Assembly: GCF_026183735.1 (NCBI RefSeq)
Contig: NZ_JAPFRE010000027.1
Span: 327,703 to 391,702 of the forward strand
Direction of reading: 5' to 3'
DNA: 64,000 bases
From: Alteromonas sp. ASW11-130
GTDB taxonomy: Bacteria; Pseudomonadota; Gammaproteobacteria; Enterobacterales; Alteromonadaceae
A model generated the notes under the pieces. That model saw nothing but the letters and a program-made list of their open reading frames with translations, did no database searches and was not told where the DNA came from. The position numbers and the translations under genes are program-made. Shown here piece by piece: positions 10,479 to 20,644 of the stretch; position 1 is the stretch's first letter, and every line of letters starts with the position of its first letter.

Positions 10479-11657
10479 TTAGTCGCGATTACGGCCTAAT
10501 TTATCATGGCTGGAAACCCAATGACCGGCAATCACTGCGCAGGCCAAAGAAATATCACCAGCAAGCACAGTCGCCGCCACAATTTCCGCGAGTTTGTTCG
10601 CTTTTCCTTTACCGTAACACCCAAGTAATTCTAGACATTCCCGTTGAGTAGGCAACCCCGTGCCCCCACCATAAGTCGCCACAATTAAAGAGGGCAGGGT
10701 AACTGATAGGTAGAGATCACCATTGGGTAAAAGTTCATGGGAAAGAAGCCCGGCATGCGACTCCACTACATTGGCTTCATCTTGTCCGGTAGCGATAAAT
10801 AATGAGGCAATACCATTTGCCGAATGGGGGCCGTTATAGGCAGCACCAGCGAGCATTGCTCCCATATTTGCTAGTACTGATGAGCGTGCCATAACGCTGG
10901 TTTCAACTTTCATCATTTTACGCATGATCTCTTTATCTAGCGTGATTTCTGCAACGACGCGCTTTCCGCGTGAATGTAGCATGTTTAGGTGAGAGTGCTT
11001 TTTATCTGTATCCATGTTTCCAGATAGTAAATATTCACAGTCACCGGGGTAATGTCGCTTTATCCATTCACAGGCCGCTAACGTAGCCTTACCCACCATA
11101 TTCTGACCCGCTGCATCACCGGTTGTATAATTGAATCGAACATAACGTAAGCGGGAAACTGACCATTGCTCTAAATGTTGCAGTTTACCAATAGAAGTGG
11201 TGCTTTCTGCCGCTTGGCGGATCCCCTCCATGTTGGCTTCCAGCCAATTCCCAAAATCGCGGGCTTCTCTGGCGTCGCTGAAAATGAACGCAGGAGCCCG
11301 CTGCATATATTGTTCTACCACGGTGGTTTTGACCCCACCACATTCATTAATGACGCGCATACCTCGGCTATAACTTGCCACTAATGTACCTTCAGTAGTA
11401 GCAAGAGGAACATAAAAGCGTCCTTGCGCATGCTCACCATTAATATCTAATGGACCTGCTACACCCACCGGCATTTGTACGATGCCAATAAAGTTCTCAA
11501 TATTTCCGGGCAGTACATTCGGGTCTATGGTGTACTCGCCAGTATACTTTAGCTCTGCACCCGTCTGTTCGCGCAAAAAATCCCTTCTAATTTCAGCCTG
11601 TTCGTTACTATGATCATTTTGTCCATCTCTAGGGATACGATACCGCCCATCACCCAT
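10479..11657 (-). CDS. Hydroxymethylglutaryl-CoA reductase, class I-like
   Basis: Reduces HMG-CoA to mevalonate with two NAD(P)H, or runs the reverse oxidation. The 392-residue protein is close to the class I catalytic domain: ENFIGIVQMPVGVAGPL, ATTEGTLVAS (catalytic Glu), TTGDAAGQNM (class I has DAMGMNM), MDTDKKHSHLN (catalytic Lys), GQDEANVVES (Asp) and SSHDKLGRN near the C-terminus (catalytic His). There is no membrane anchor. A good AGGAGG site precedes the ATG. No other mevalonate-pathway gene lies in the window. HMG-CoA is also an intermediate of leucine breakdown, and branched-chain 2-oxoacid dehydrogenase genes lie 5 kb away, so a role linked to leucine catabolism is possible but unproven. 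Confidence 0.9.
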   Translation of the reverse strand: MGDGRYRIPRDGQNDHSNEQAEIRRDFLREQTGAELKYTGEYTIDPNVLPGNIENFIGIVQMPVGVAGPLDINGEHAQGRFYVPLATTEGTLVASYSRGMRVINECGGVKTTVVEQYMQRAPAFIFSDAREARDFGNWLEANMEGIRQAAESTTSIGKLQHLEQWSVSRLRYVRFNYTTGDAAGQNMVGKATLAACEWIKRHYPGDCEYLLSGNMDTDKKHSHLNMLHSRGKRVVAEITLDKEIMRKMMKVETSVMARSSVLANMGAMLAGAAYNGPHSANGIASLFIATGQDEANVVESHAGLLSHELLPNGDLYLSVTLPSLIVATYGGGTGLPTQRECLELLGCYGKGKANKLAEIVAATVLAGDISLACAVIAGHWVSSHDKLGRNRD

Positions 11658-11714
11658 ATTGCCTCCTAAGATAATTAGAGAAGTATTTAGAAAATGCTGG
11701 AACCGTTTCCAGCA

Positions 11715-14700
11715 TTAATGAAAGTTTCTTCGATAAAGCAAAGGTAATACCAATAAAATAAGCCAGCTAACGGAACCACCGCCCCCGCCACTAGAATTGC
11801 CCCCAGAAGAACGCGAAATAATGGTCACGGTTACAGTTTGAGAGACACTATTGACACCATCTGTCACTATCACAGTAAACGTCATGTTGGCTTGATTTGG
11901 GGCGACTCGAGTAAGGCTATTGCCTGCAATACCATTTATTGTGAATGACAATGGATCTCCATCAGGGTCGGTAGCCGACGCTGATACGGTAAATGACTGT
12001 CCAACCGTAACTGTGTTGGGAGCATTTACTGTTAATACCGGCGGCTGGTTAACTGAGGCCAAGGAAAACGTATTGGTATTCTCTGCTTGTGTGCCGGGTA
12101 TGTTTGTCACCTCAGATCGGGCTTGATAAGACGGATGTTCGCTAACGCCCGTCCCAGCTAACGTAAGCTTCAGTGAAGCGGGTTTGGTTATATCATCAGT
12201 ATAATAAAAGCAGATTTGTCTACCATTTACGATCTGACTTTCAACACTGCCAACTTCATTTTGACCCTGCTCAAAATAGGGTAGATGAACCAAAGTATTA
12301 CCACGGCTACCGGTACTGTTTTCTAATCCCACAGATGCGGGTGGTACGTAGTCGTGAATAACGTTGGCGTAAGAAAATATTATTTGTGGTTCGTTAGAAC
12401 TAGCATTGTTATTAAATACAATTTGGAAATCAGCTACATCTGCGAAGGTATCTTCAATGTTATAGAGTTCAAAGGGGAAGGTGACATTATCCCATTCTAT
12501 GACGGTTACGCCATCCTGTTGACTTTCCGCTATCGAAACGGTCGCTCCATTCTGTATATCGAGAAGCCAATCGCGCCAAAATGGTGCAACTACTCCATTG
12601 GGTGCAATAGCATTGGGCATTAGTTGATTAATCCAGGGTTCGCTACCAACATCACTATTCACACTCACGAAACCATCATCGGAAACGGTTAATGAGTTGT
12701 ATTGCCTGCCAAAAAGACTAGCTGACACCGCATACGAGTTTAGTACGGTGTCACCGTCCATTTCCGTTGGCTCAATATCGAACTCCTTAAGATCAATGTA
12801 CCCCGTTCCCGTTCCAAGATCAGGGTTTTTGCAGTTTGGATCTGTTGCATTCGTCGTCATTCGATAAGTTGGTTCAAGACCAAAAAGGGAGGGTTGGGTC
12901 AGTCTCCATTCCAGCGTGCTGCCCTCAATTCTTACATCCCCGGAGCCTAGAGCAGATTCAACCTGTACGTCGGAAGGCAGGGGCAAGGTAACAACATAAC
13001 GTCGATCTTCGGGGGTAAAGTTTGCCATAACGTTTAATGTAATTTGTTGGGTATCATCAGTATCTGAATTACTCGCCTCTCCAGCTATAAAGACATCATC
13101 TTTGCCCCTAATAATATCTACTGGAATCGCACCCAATATAGACGGATTGTTGCTGTCCGTGCCTAAAATTAGCATTCCAGAATAGCGTTTACCCCTCTCG
13201 CTATTTTCCAAGTCCCATAATACCCGCATATCGAATAATTCAAACCGGTCTACACTTGACGGGGCAGTTGCCGACAGCTTGGTAGTCGGTATATTTTCCA
13301 CGATGGAAGTGGATAAGGTGAAGTCATCTATAGCCGTATCAGAAGAAGCTCGCCAGTTTTGTACAATAATTAAGTAATCTCCCTGTTGCGGACTCTCAAT
13401 GCTGATATATTCATCTGACGTTGATGATTGACTAAATTCTACGACCTCGGCTTCGGACGGCCTTCCATCGTTGTTGGCGTCGAAAACGACAAATAAATCT
13501 AAATCCGGTGCACTTGAATTACGCGTTTCAACAACCAATCTCAGAGCGCCAGCAGGTACCGAAATATTCTGAATATAAATACCGTCGGTTAAATCGTCGA
13601 GAAAATCACTATTATCCGAGTCCTGTCCGATACTCGCAGTCGTGTCATTTGGTGGATTTAATCCATAGCCAGTGACTTGAAAATCGGTAATTTCTATGGT
13701 GCTTAAATCGCGGACCAAATATGAGTCGTGGTCGCGATGAGATGTGAAATTAAGCGTCTCTGGTAAAGTCCCGTTTGAAGGTTTAACAGAAACGGGAATG
13801 TGTAAATCAGGTGACGTAGGCGAAACCATTTCTACAATTCCAAAACGCCAAACGCCAGACTTAGCCTGTGAGGCATCGGCAGTAATGGTTAATACCTGCG
13901 TTTCACCTTCACTTAGAGTAAACTGCGTAGGCGATACCGAGAGGTTTAAATTTTCAGAAAGCGATGCGCTTGATACTAGCCAACTCCCATCCTTGGTAGC
14001 GGTAAACGTTCTTGTCCAACTACATATACCAAAACATTCCGTATCGGTTACCGAAGGCAAATTTAATGTTCTAGGTTCACCGCCTAGCTCAGGGTCAGCG
14101 GCTGCGTAATTCGCGCCAGTTTCGTCCATTACCAGACCTGAACGAACAGCTAAATCTACCTGTATTCTACCAGCGCCTATATCAAACCAGTCAGCATCAG
14201 AAGTACCGTCTTCTTTCAATAAGGCGGTACTTGCAGTCATCATTAACGCTGAGCGTATGTTATCTGGAGACCAGTCGGGATGTTCCTGTTTTATTAATGC
14301 AGCAGCCCCAGCGACATGCGGACTGGCCATTGATGTTCCAGAAAGGTAAGCATAATCTGCGGGTGCGGAGCCAGTTTCATCCTGGCCATACTGTTGATCA
14401 GCATATGCGGCATAAATATCGATCCCAGGGGCAGTTAGGGCAGGCGTCAGGGTACTAATAGAGCGATTAGGCCCTCGTGATGAAAAGTCGGCTGTAATGT
14501 CAGCGAGTTGTTCGTCAATAACTAATTCCCCTTCTGAAGCAGTTATTGTAGCCTGATGCCCCGACCCAGTTGACAGCCAGCTTAATAGGCGATTTCCCTC
14601 TGATTCATTAATATGAATGCCAGGGATAACATAAGCATCGTTATTTAGTGATGTTTGCCCGTTTTCCACGTTGACCAGTACAAAGCCGCTGGCCCCGCCT

Positions 14701-16307
14701 TCGGCCACATTTATTGCTTTATCTACGCGGGCAATTTCTCCTCGCTCACATACGACTATTTCGCCGCTGAACGTTCCAGGAGGAAAAGGTTCAAGACATT
14801 GGGCTGGATCGGTACCAGGCGCATTGATATTCGGATAGTCTCCCGCATAAACAATTGAAGCGGTAATTCCGCCTGTATTACTTCTTCCTTCGATTGGAGA
14901 GAGAGAGGTGTTCCCCCCCGTAAAGTCAGTGAGATATTTGACATATTCTACCGATCGGCCTGTAGAGGCTGCGCCAACCGCGGTGACCCATGGGGCATGT
15001 TTAGCGGTAGAGAAGGGGGTAGGACCTTCATTGCCCGCTGAATGCGCTAAAAATATACCCGCGTTCCGAGCAGATAACCACGCCGCGTTTAATGCCCCTG
15101 TCCACGGATAGCCCCCGCCTGATATAGAGAAATTGATGACATCCACTATTCCAGATTCTATGGCATCTTCCACTGCCGCTACCATGGGTGTGCCAAGGCA
15201 CCCTCCATAGGTGTCACCTGTATTTCCGGGCTGGCAAACTTGGTATGAGATAATATTCGCATGCGGGGCTACGCCAGAAATTCGGTCAAAGACGAAGCCA
15301 GTGGGTTCACCATCGCTTTCATTGCTGCCCAATTCCGGCGTTACCTCAGGGACATTAAGCAAAACATTCCCAGCGGCCGTGGCGGCGGTATGCGACCCAT
15401 GACCATTGTAATCTTCACCATTTTTCGGCAAAGAAACTGAAAATACATCGCTGTCATCGTAGACGCTGGTAATTTCAGGATAAGAGTAAATACCAATTAG
15501 TTTGTCATTACATAACGCTGAAAACTCTCCAGCACAATCACCGAGGTAGTTACCCGCGCCGAGGGGGTTAGTGTGGTTGTAACCATCTCCACCAACATCA
15601 GCAAAAGAAGGGTGATCGCTATTTATACCGGAATCGAGCACACCAATAACCACCCCTTCGCCTTCACGACCTACCCCACTTTCAGTAGCGGTACCATTCC
15701 ATACAGGCTGCGAACCGATCAATAAGGGGCCAGTATCGGTGTCTAATTTATAAAGACGGTCTCGTTCCACATTACGTACACCCTTAATTGTAGCCATTTT
15801 TTCAGCTTCAGCAGGCGTGGCTAAAACGGCAAACCCGTTTATTGCATATTGAAAATCAGCGAGGCGCTTGTATTGCGCTACAGTCGCTTGCAGTTTAGTT
15901 TCTACTATTGATTGCTTTTTTAGCAATTGTGATTTGTAGCTTTGTGCCTGGGTAGAGTGAATATCTACTATGTTGCGGTCATCCCCGATCGGTCTTTTAC
16001 TAGCAGGTAAAGAATGCCTCGTCTGTTTAAACAAAATTCCTTTCGGTTCATTCATTAATGCAACCGGATTGTCTTCAAGTTGGATGAGGTAGATAAACTT
16101 TTCAGAAGACCCACTGGGTACACCGTGGTGCGACACAACCTTACTGTTTTTTGTTAAGGCATACTTTTTTGTGGGTAAAGTAACAGGGGAGGTAAGCTGA
16201 ATCGCTTGCTGTAACTCATTGGGAATCTGGCTGCCATCGTCTGGAGCAGGGTGAACTGACATTGACATGAATGCTGTGGTTATAGCCCAAAAAAGTTTAT
16301 TCTTCAT
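11715..16307 (-). CDS. Secreted S8 subtilisin-like protease with GlyGly-CTERM tail
   Basis: A 1530-residue exported serine protease. In order: signal peptide (about 1-21), I9-type inhibitor propeptide (about 70-185), and peptidase S8 domain with Asp225 (VLDSGIN), His303 (NGHGSHTAA), oxyanion Asn426 (SAGNEGP) and Ser659 (GTSMASPHVAG). A protease-associated domain is inserted before the Ser (about 480-600). Long beta-rich regions follow, including an Ig/cadherin-like repeat with DPDGDPLSF near residue 1450. The C-terminus is a glycine-rich linker, a hydrophobic segment and a basic end (LLYRRNFH), which is the GlyGly-CTERM signal processed by rhombosortase and coupled to type II secretion. AGGAG precedes the start. 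It probably serves extracellular protein degradation. The next gene leftward, the HMG-CoA reductase, is 57 bases away. Confidence 0.93.
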   Translation of the reverse strand: MKNKLFWAITTAFMSMSVHPAPDDGSQIPNELQQAIQLTSPVTLPTKKYALTKNSKVVSHHGVPSGSSEKFIYLIQLEDNPVALMNEPKGILFKQTRHSLPASKRPIGDDRNIVDIHSTQAQSYKSQLLKKQSIVETKLQATVAQYKRLADFQYAINGFAVLATPAEAEKMATIKGVRNVERDRLYKLDTDTGPLLIGSQPVWNGTATESGVGREGEGVVIGVLDSGINSDHPSFADVGGDGYNHTNPLGAGNYLGDCAGEFSALCNDKLIGIYSYPEITSVYDDSDVFSVSLPKNGEDYNGHGSHTAATAAGNVLLNVPEVTPELGSNESDGEPTGFVFDRISGVAPHANIISYQVCQPGNTGDTYGGCLGTPMVAAVEDAIESGIVDVINFSISGGGYPWTGALNAAWLSARNAGIFLAHSAGNEGPTPFSTAKHAPWVTAVGAASTGRSVEYVKYLTDFTGGNTSLSPIEGRSNTGGITASIVYAGDYPNINAPGTDPAQCLEPFPPGTFSGEIVVCERGEIARVDKAINVAEGGASGFVLVNVENGQTSLNNDAYVIPGIHINESEGNRLLSWLSTGSGHQATITASEGELVIDEQLADITADFSSRGPNRSISTLTPALTAPGIDIYAAYADQQYGQDETGSAPADYAYLSGTSMASPHVAGAAALIKQEHPDWSPDNIRSALMMTASTALLKEDGTSDADWFDIGAGRIQVDLAVRSGLVMDETGANYAAADPELGGEPRTLNLPSVTDTECFGICSWTRTFTATKDGSWLVSSASLSENLNLSVSPTQFTLSEGETQVLTITADASQAKSGVWRFGIVEMVSPTSPDLHIPVSVKPSNGTLPETLNFTSHRDHDSYLVRDLSTIEITDFQVTGYGLNPPNDTTASIGQDSDNSDFLDDLTDGIYIQNISVPAGALRLVVETRNSSAPDLDLFVVFDANNDGRPSEAEVVEFSQSSTSDEYISIESPQQGDYLIIVQNWRASSDTAIDDFTLSTSIVENIPTTKLSATAPSSVDRFELFDMRVLWDLENSERGKRYSGMLILGTDSNNPSILGAIPVDIIRGKDDVFIAGEASNSDTDDTQQITLNVMANFTPEDRRYVVTLPLPSDVQVESALGSGDVRIEGSTLEWRLTQPSLFGLEPTYRMTTNATDPNCKNPDLGTGTGYIDLKEFDIEPTEMDGDTVLNSYAVSASLFGRQYNSLTVSDDGFVSVNSDVGSEPWINQLMPNAIAPNGVVAPFWRDWLLDIQNGATVSIAESQQDGVTVIEWDNVTFPFELYNIEDTFADVADFQIVFNNNASSNEPQIIFSYANVIHDYVPPASVGLENSTGSRGNTLVHLPYFEQGQNEVGSVESQIVNGRQICFYYTDDITKPASLKLTLAGTGVSEHPSYQARSEVTNIPGTQAENTNTFSLASVNQPPVLTVNAPNTVTVGQSFTVSASATDPDGDPLSFTINGIAGNSLTRVAPNQANMTFTVIVTDGVNSVSQTVTVTIISRSSGGNSSGGGGGSVSWLILLVLPLLYRRNFH

Positions 16308-16786
16308 ATTGGTAATCTCCTACTTCCTTATACCAATTCACTTGGTGACATTACTCACCCCAAATCCGATAGTTTCAACATAACTTTGTACGCGCAAAAA
16401 GCGAACTCGCGATTAAATTTGTTTAATTATCGCAAAGGATTATGAACATTTGCTTAATTACAACAACATTCGTTAATGCTAATTAAAGCGATGGAGGGTT
16501 ACGAGAAAAATATCCATTAAACAAAAAAACATTGTTAAAATGTTAAGCAATTCACATAGAATTTAACATCGATTCATAAAATTAGGATACTTATCTTAAA
16601 TATAGCCGTATTTTTGGAACGAGTTTATTCGCAGTACGGTTTCGTATCAGTAAATAGCAAGGTCTTTTATGCGGCTATGATCTAGCATACACACACTTTT
16701 TAGAATTTACTTTTCAGATTTACATTGAAAAATGTACTTAACCTGAATTCGGGTTTCTAACCTCACACCTATAAGAGGAATGTATC
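16308..16786. other. Divergent intergenic region between protease and bkd genes
   Basis: About 480 A+T-rich bases carrying the promoters of the leftward protease and the rightward 2-oxoacid dehydrogenase genes. A small inverted repeat, ACCAA-TTCAC-TTGGT, lies at 16332-16346 next to the protease leader and starts with TATACCAATT (16329-16338), a ten-base word that also occurs at 40566-40575. I find no gene here and could not define the promoters securely. Confidence 0.45.
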
Positions 16787-17974
16787 GTGCAAGACAGAAA
16801 TCATCTCGCGCGGGTATCAACAACACACCAGGTCAATGTGATTGAAAATGGCCTAATTGATATTCCGATGCTACAAATTCTTCAACCTGATGGGAGCGTG
16901 CACCAAGAAGCCGTTGCTCCGGAACTCGATCAAGATACAGCCACTAAAATGTATAACACTATGGCGTATATCCGTGTTCTTGATGAGCGTATGGTCGCAG
17001 CCCAGCGCCAAGGAAGAATTAGTTTTTATTTGGCTAGTACAGGTGAAGAAGCGGCAGCGGTAGGTAGCGCCGCGGCGCTATCTGATAATGACATGATAAT
17101 GTCACAGTATCGCGAGCAGGGGGCCCTAGCTTATCGAGGTTACACTACTGATCAATTTATGAACCAAATGTTCAGTAATGAGAAAGACCCTAATAAGGGT
17201 CGACAAATGCCAATTCACTACGGTGACAAGCCACTAAACTTCATGACTATTTCGTCTCCCTTAGGCACCCAGATACCCCAAGCATCTGGTTACGCTTACG
17301 GACAAAAGATGGCGGGTAAGGAAGCTATCACCATTTGTTATTTCGGTGAAGGCGCGGCTTCGGAAGGCGATTTTCATGCAGGCTTAAATATGGCGGCAGT
17401 TCTTAATTGTCCAGCGATATTTTTCTGTCGAAATAATGGCTATGCCATTTCTACACCAGCCGACGAGCAATTTGCCGGTGATGGAATTGCTTCTCGTGGG
17501 CTAGGTTACGGAATTAAGACAATACGTGTGGACGGCAATGATATTTTGGCGGTGTATGCTGCTACTAAATTAGCCCGTAAGCTAGCGCTAGAGGAAGAAT
17601 GTCCCGTTCTTATTGAAGCCATGACTTATCGTCTTGCGGCGCATTCTACTTCAGATGATCCTACCGGGTACCGTTCCCGGGAAGAAGAAGATAAGTGGCG
17701 CGCGAAAGATCCTATCCAACGCATGGAAAAATGGTTGATCAGCAAAGGATGGTTTGATGAAAAAGCGTCACAAAAGCTATTGGACCAAACCCGACAGGAC
17801 GTTCTCGCTGCAGTCAAACGTGCTGAAAAAGTTGATATCCCACCTATAGAGGACATAGTCAACGATGTCTATGCTGAAGTGCCATGGCATTTGAAGGATC
17901 AGCTAGAACAATTGAAATCGCACATTCGTCAGTATCCGGATGTTTACCCTAAAACTTCAGGGAGAATTAAATAA
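16787..17974 (+). CDS. Branched-chain 2-oxoacid dehydrogenase E1 component, alpha subunit
   Basis: Thiamin-diphosphate-dependent decarboxylase subunit that, with E1-beta, acts on the 2-oxo acids from valine, leucine and isoleucine. The 395-residue protein has the TPP-binding motif GEGAASEGD...CRNNGYAIS and the [11 protein letters not shown] loop typical of branched-chain (BCKDH) rather than pyruvate E1-alpha. The chosen start is GTG with GAGGA seven bases upstream; an ATG at 16780 is out of frame. The TAA stop overlaps the ATG of the E1-beta gene (TAATG), so the two are translationally coupled. It corresponds to bkdA1-type genes. The dehydrogenase assignment is firm; branched-chain preference is inferred from the E1-alpha/E1-beta split and the motifs. 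Confidence 0.9.
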   Translation: MQDRNHLARVSTTHQVNVIENGLIDIPMLQILQPDGSVHQEAVAPELDQDTATKMYNTMAYIRVLDERMVAAQRQGRISFYLASTGEEAAAVGSAAALSDNDMIMSQYREQGALAYRGYTTDQFMNQMFSNEKDPNKGRQMPIHYGDKPLNFMTISSPLGTQIPQASGYAYGQKMAGKEAITICYFGEGAASEGDFHAGLNMAAVLNCPAIFFCRNNGYAISTPADEQFAGDGIASRGLGYGIKTIRVDGNDILAVYAATKLARKLALEEECPVLIEAMTYRLAAHSTSDDPTGYRSREEEDKWRAKDPIQRMEKWLISKGWFDEKASQKLLDQTRQDVLAAVKRAEKVDIPPIEDIVNDVYAEVPWHLKDQLEQLKSHIRQYPDVYPKTSGRIK

Positions 17975-18951
17975 TGGCGAAGATGAATTTATTACAAGCT
18001 ATTAATAGTGCCCTGATCACCGTAATGGAGCAGGACGAACGGGTAATGGTGTTCGGTGAAGATGTCGGCCATTTTGGCGGGGTGTTCCGTGCCACCAGTA
18101 ATTTACAACAAAAGTTTGGTAAAGGCCGGTGCTTTAATACACCATTAACAGAACAAGGCATTATTGGTTTTGCTAATGGTCTTGCTTCACAGGGGTCTAT
18201 CCCGATCGCTGAAATTCAGTTTGGTGATTACATTTTCCCAGCTTTTGACCAGATCGTTAATGAAACAGCTAAATTCAGGTATCGTTCGGGCGGTCAATTC
18301 AGTTGTGGTACGCTGACGATCCGTACACCTTATGGTGGTGGCATTGCTGGCGGGCTGTATCACAGCCAATCTCCCGAAGCGTTTTTTGCCCATTGTCCGG
18401 GGTTAAAAATTGTCGTTCCCCGCAACCCATATCAAGCGAAAGGCTTGTTATTAGCATCTATTCGTGACGATAATCCTGTGTTATTCATGGAGCCCAAGCG
18501 TCTTTATCGTGCATCTGTTTCGGATGTTCCTGAAGATGATTATGAATTGCCGCTAGGAAAAGCCGATATTGTTCAGGAAGGCCAAGATATTACCTTGCTA
18601 GGGTGGGGCGCGCAGATCGAGATCTTGCAAAAAGCGGCAGAAATGGCGCTTGAAGATGGCGTATCTTGCGAAATTATTGACCTGCGCAGTATTTTACCGT
18701 GGGATGCTGAAACGGTTGCTGAATCGGTAATGAAAACGGGCCGTTTGCTCATTAATCATGAAGCACCACAAACGGGTGGCTTTGCAAGTGAAATTGCAGC
18801 TACTATTCAGGAAAAGTGTTTCTTGTATCTTGAATCACCCATTGCTCGTGTATGTGGCCTGGATACGCCGTATCCATTAGCGCATGAAAAAGAGTACATG
18901 CCTGATCAGTACAAGACATACGAAGCAATAAAACGAACGTTAAAGTACTAA
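17974..18951 (+). CDS. Branched-chain 2-oxoacid dehydrogenase E1 component, beta subunit
   Basis: The 325-residue E1-beta partner. The N-terminal pyrimidine-binding domain shows [17 protein letters not shown] and [16 protein letters not shown], with the catalytic Glu in GEDVG. The C-terminal transketolase-like domain (about 195-320) includes ILPWDAETV and [15 protein letters not shown], where the His of NHEAP is conserved in BCKDH E1-beta. It forms an alpha2beta2 heterotetramer with the upstream gene product. It starts within the stop codon of the alpha gene and is followed after 7 bases by the E2 gene, so all three should be on one message. Length is normal for the family. Confidence 0.92.
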   Translation: MAKMNLLQAINSALITVMEQDERVMVFGEDVGHFGGVFRATSNLQQKFGKGRCFNTPLTEQGIIGFANGLASQGSIPIAEIQFGDYIFPAFDQIVNETAKFRYRSGGQFSCGTLTIRTPYGGGIAGGLYHSQSPEAFFAHCPGLKIVVPRNPYQAKGLLLASIRDDNPVLFMEPKRLYRASVSDVPEDDYELPLGKADIVQEGQDITLLGWGAQIEILQKAAEMALEDGVSCEIIDLRSILPWDAETVAESVMKTGRLLINHEAPQTGGFASEIAATIQEKCFLYLESPIARVCGLDTPYPLAHEKEYMPDQYKTYEAIKRTLKY

Positions 18952-18958
18952 GGGTAAG

Positions 18959-20557
18959 GTGATGACTACAGAATTTATTTTACCTGATATTGGTGAAGGT
19001 ATCGTTGAATGTGAATTGCTCGAGTGGCTAGTCGAAGAAGGTCAGCACATTGAGGAAGACCAGCCTGTTGCAGAAGTAATGACTGACAAAGCAACGGTTC
19101 AAATTCCGGCAATGCATTCTGGTACGGTTAAAAAATTACATTATAAAGTGGGTGATATCGCTAAAGTGCATTCACCCTTATTCGCGATTGATATCGATGG
19201 CGAAGAAAATACGGAAGTGGCAATCGAGCCAGCTCAAAAGTCAGGTGGTGAGAATAAAGAAGATGTTTCAGGAAATGCCCCAGGAAATTCGAGCACAGAA
19301 GACTTTATTTTACCCGATATAGGGGAAGGTATCGTTGAGTGCGAAATTGTTAAATGGCATGTGGCTGAAGGCGACACCATAGCAGAAGATCAGCCCGTGG
19401 TGGAAGTGATGACGGATAAGGCTGTAGTGGAAATTCCTGCCAAGCACGCTGGCAAAGTGGCCAAACTGTATCATCAGCAAGGGGATATTGCTAAAGTTCA
19501 CGAACCTCTATTCGCTTTAGAGGTAGAGAATGGCGTCGATGCTTCGCCACAAAAAACATTTGAGGCCCCCCCTAAGACTAGCGCCGAAAAAGCGTCTAAG
19601 GATACGCAGCAACGCTGGCCAGATGGCGCTTATGAACCCCCTGTAGTAATTCCCGGGAAGGTTTTAGCCAGTCCTGCGGTAAGACGTATTGCAAGAGAAC
19701 AAGCTATTGATCTTACGCAGATATCGGGTTCGGGTAAGAAAGGACGTATTTTAAAAAGTGACGTTCAACAACTAGCCAAGCCTGCGGCTGATCCTGTGTC
19801 TCAACCGTCCAAAACATCATCTTCTACCGCAGTACCCACTATGGCGAAAGGTGAGACACGCACCGAAAAGGTTCGGGGAATTCAGGCTGCAATGGCTAAA
19901 CAAATGGCGGCGTCGGTTTATACGATACCTCACTTCACCGTAAGCGATGAACTGCGTATGGACGCTTTGATCGCGTTACGTAGCCAGCTTAAGCCAGTAT
20001 TTGAAAAACGGGGTCTGAAACTCAGCTTTATGCCATTCTTTGCGAAAGCACTGTCTCTTGCATTGAACGATTTTCCCATTATCAACTCGCAGCTAAACGA
20101 TGATGCTACGGAACTTACCTATTTCAGTGATCACAATATCGGATTTGCCGTTGATTCTAAAATCGGTTTACTGGTGCCAAACATCAAAGGTGTTCAAAAC
20201 CTTACTTTGATTGAAATTGCAGAAAAAATGCAAAATATCATTGAACAGGCAAGGGAAGGAAAGCTTAGTGGTGAGGCGCTTAAAGGCGGAACCATAAGCA
20301 TTTCAAACATTGGCGCAATTGGCGGAATGACTGCAACGCCAGTGATCAATAAGCCAGAGGCGGCTATTGTTGCGTTAGGTAAAACGCAGGCATTACCTCG
20401 TTTCAACGAAAAAGATGAGGTGGAGAAACAGCATATCATGCAAGTCAATTGGTCGGGTGATCATCGAATTATTGATGGAGCCACTATGGTTAAGTTTAAT
20501 AATTTATTTATGAGCTACTTAACTAATCCCAACACTATGTTAATGCATATGCGATAA
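18959..20557 (+). CDS. Branched-chain 2-oxoacid dehydrogenase E2 (dihydrolipoamide acyltransferase), two lipoyl domains
   Basis: Core acyltransferase of the complex, which moves the acyl group from E1 to CoA. The 532-residue protein has two lipoyl domains (about 4-80 and 115-190) with lipoyl lysines in VMTDKATV (K44) and VMTDKAVV (K154). A peripheral-subunit-binding domain follows (about 235-272, SPAVRRIAREQ...GSGKKGRILKSD), then a flexible Ala/Pro/Ser linker and the catalytic domain with His502 and Asp506 in SGDHRIIDG. Many bacterial branched-chain E2 proteins have a single lipoyl domain, so two is a variant form. The GTG at 18959 is followed by an in-frame ATG, and either could be the start. 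No E3 (lipoamide dehydrogenase) gene follows; the complex probably shares the general one. Confidence 0.92.
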   Translation: MMTTEFILPDIGEGIVECELLEWLVEEGQHIEEDQPVAEVMTDKATVQIPAMHSGTVKKLHYKVGDIAKVHSPLFAIDIDGEENTEVAIEPAQKSGGENKEDVSGNAPGNSSTEDFILPDIGEGIVECEIVKWHVAEGDTIAEDQPVVEVMTDKAVVEIPAKHAGKVAKLYHQQGDIAKVHEPLFALEVENGVDASPQKTFEAPPKTSAEKASKDTQQRWPDGAYEPPVVIPGKVLASPAVRRIAREQAIDLTQISGSGKKGRILKSDVQQLAKPAADPVSQPSKTSSSTAVPTMAKGETRTEKVRGIQAAMAKQMAASVYTIPHFTVSDELRMDALIALRSQLKPVFEKRGLKLSFMPFFAKALSLALNDFPIINSQLNDDATELTYFSDHNIGFAVDSKIGLLVPNIKGVQNLTLIEIAEKMQNIIEQAREGKLSGEALKGGTISISNIGAIGGMTATPVINKPEAAIVALGKTQALPRFNEKDEVEKQHIMQVNWSGDHRIIDGATMVKFNNLFMSYLTNPNTMLMHMR

Positions 20558-20562
20558 GTCTA

Positions 20563-20591
20563 TTCGGGCAGGGAGATTTTCCCTGTCCGAA
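20563..20591 (+). terminator. Hairpin after the E2 gene
   Basis: A 12-bp stem (TTCGGGCAGGGA with TCCCTGTCCGAA, one G-T pair) starts 5 bases after the E2 stop codon. The bases that follow are only moderately T-rich (TTCCTTCG), so termination efficiency is uncertain. Confidence 0.55.
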
Positions 20592-20644
20592 TTCCTTCGA
20601 ACAAGGTAAACTGAAAATATACAGTCCTTTTAATTTTAATTACC

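Noticed and set aside
16329..16346. TATACCAATT word and ACCAA/TTGGT inverted repeat, with the ten-base word repeated at 40566
   Set aside because: Two copies of a ten-base A/T-rich word are too few and too short to claim a dispersed repeat or mobile element from this window alone.
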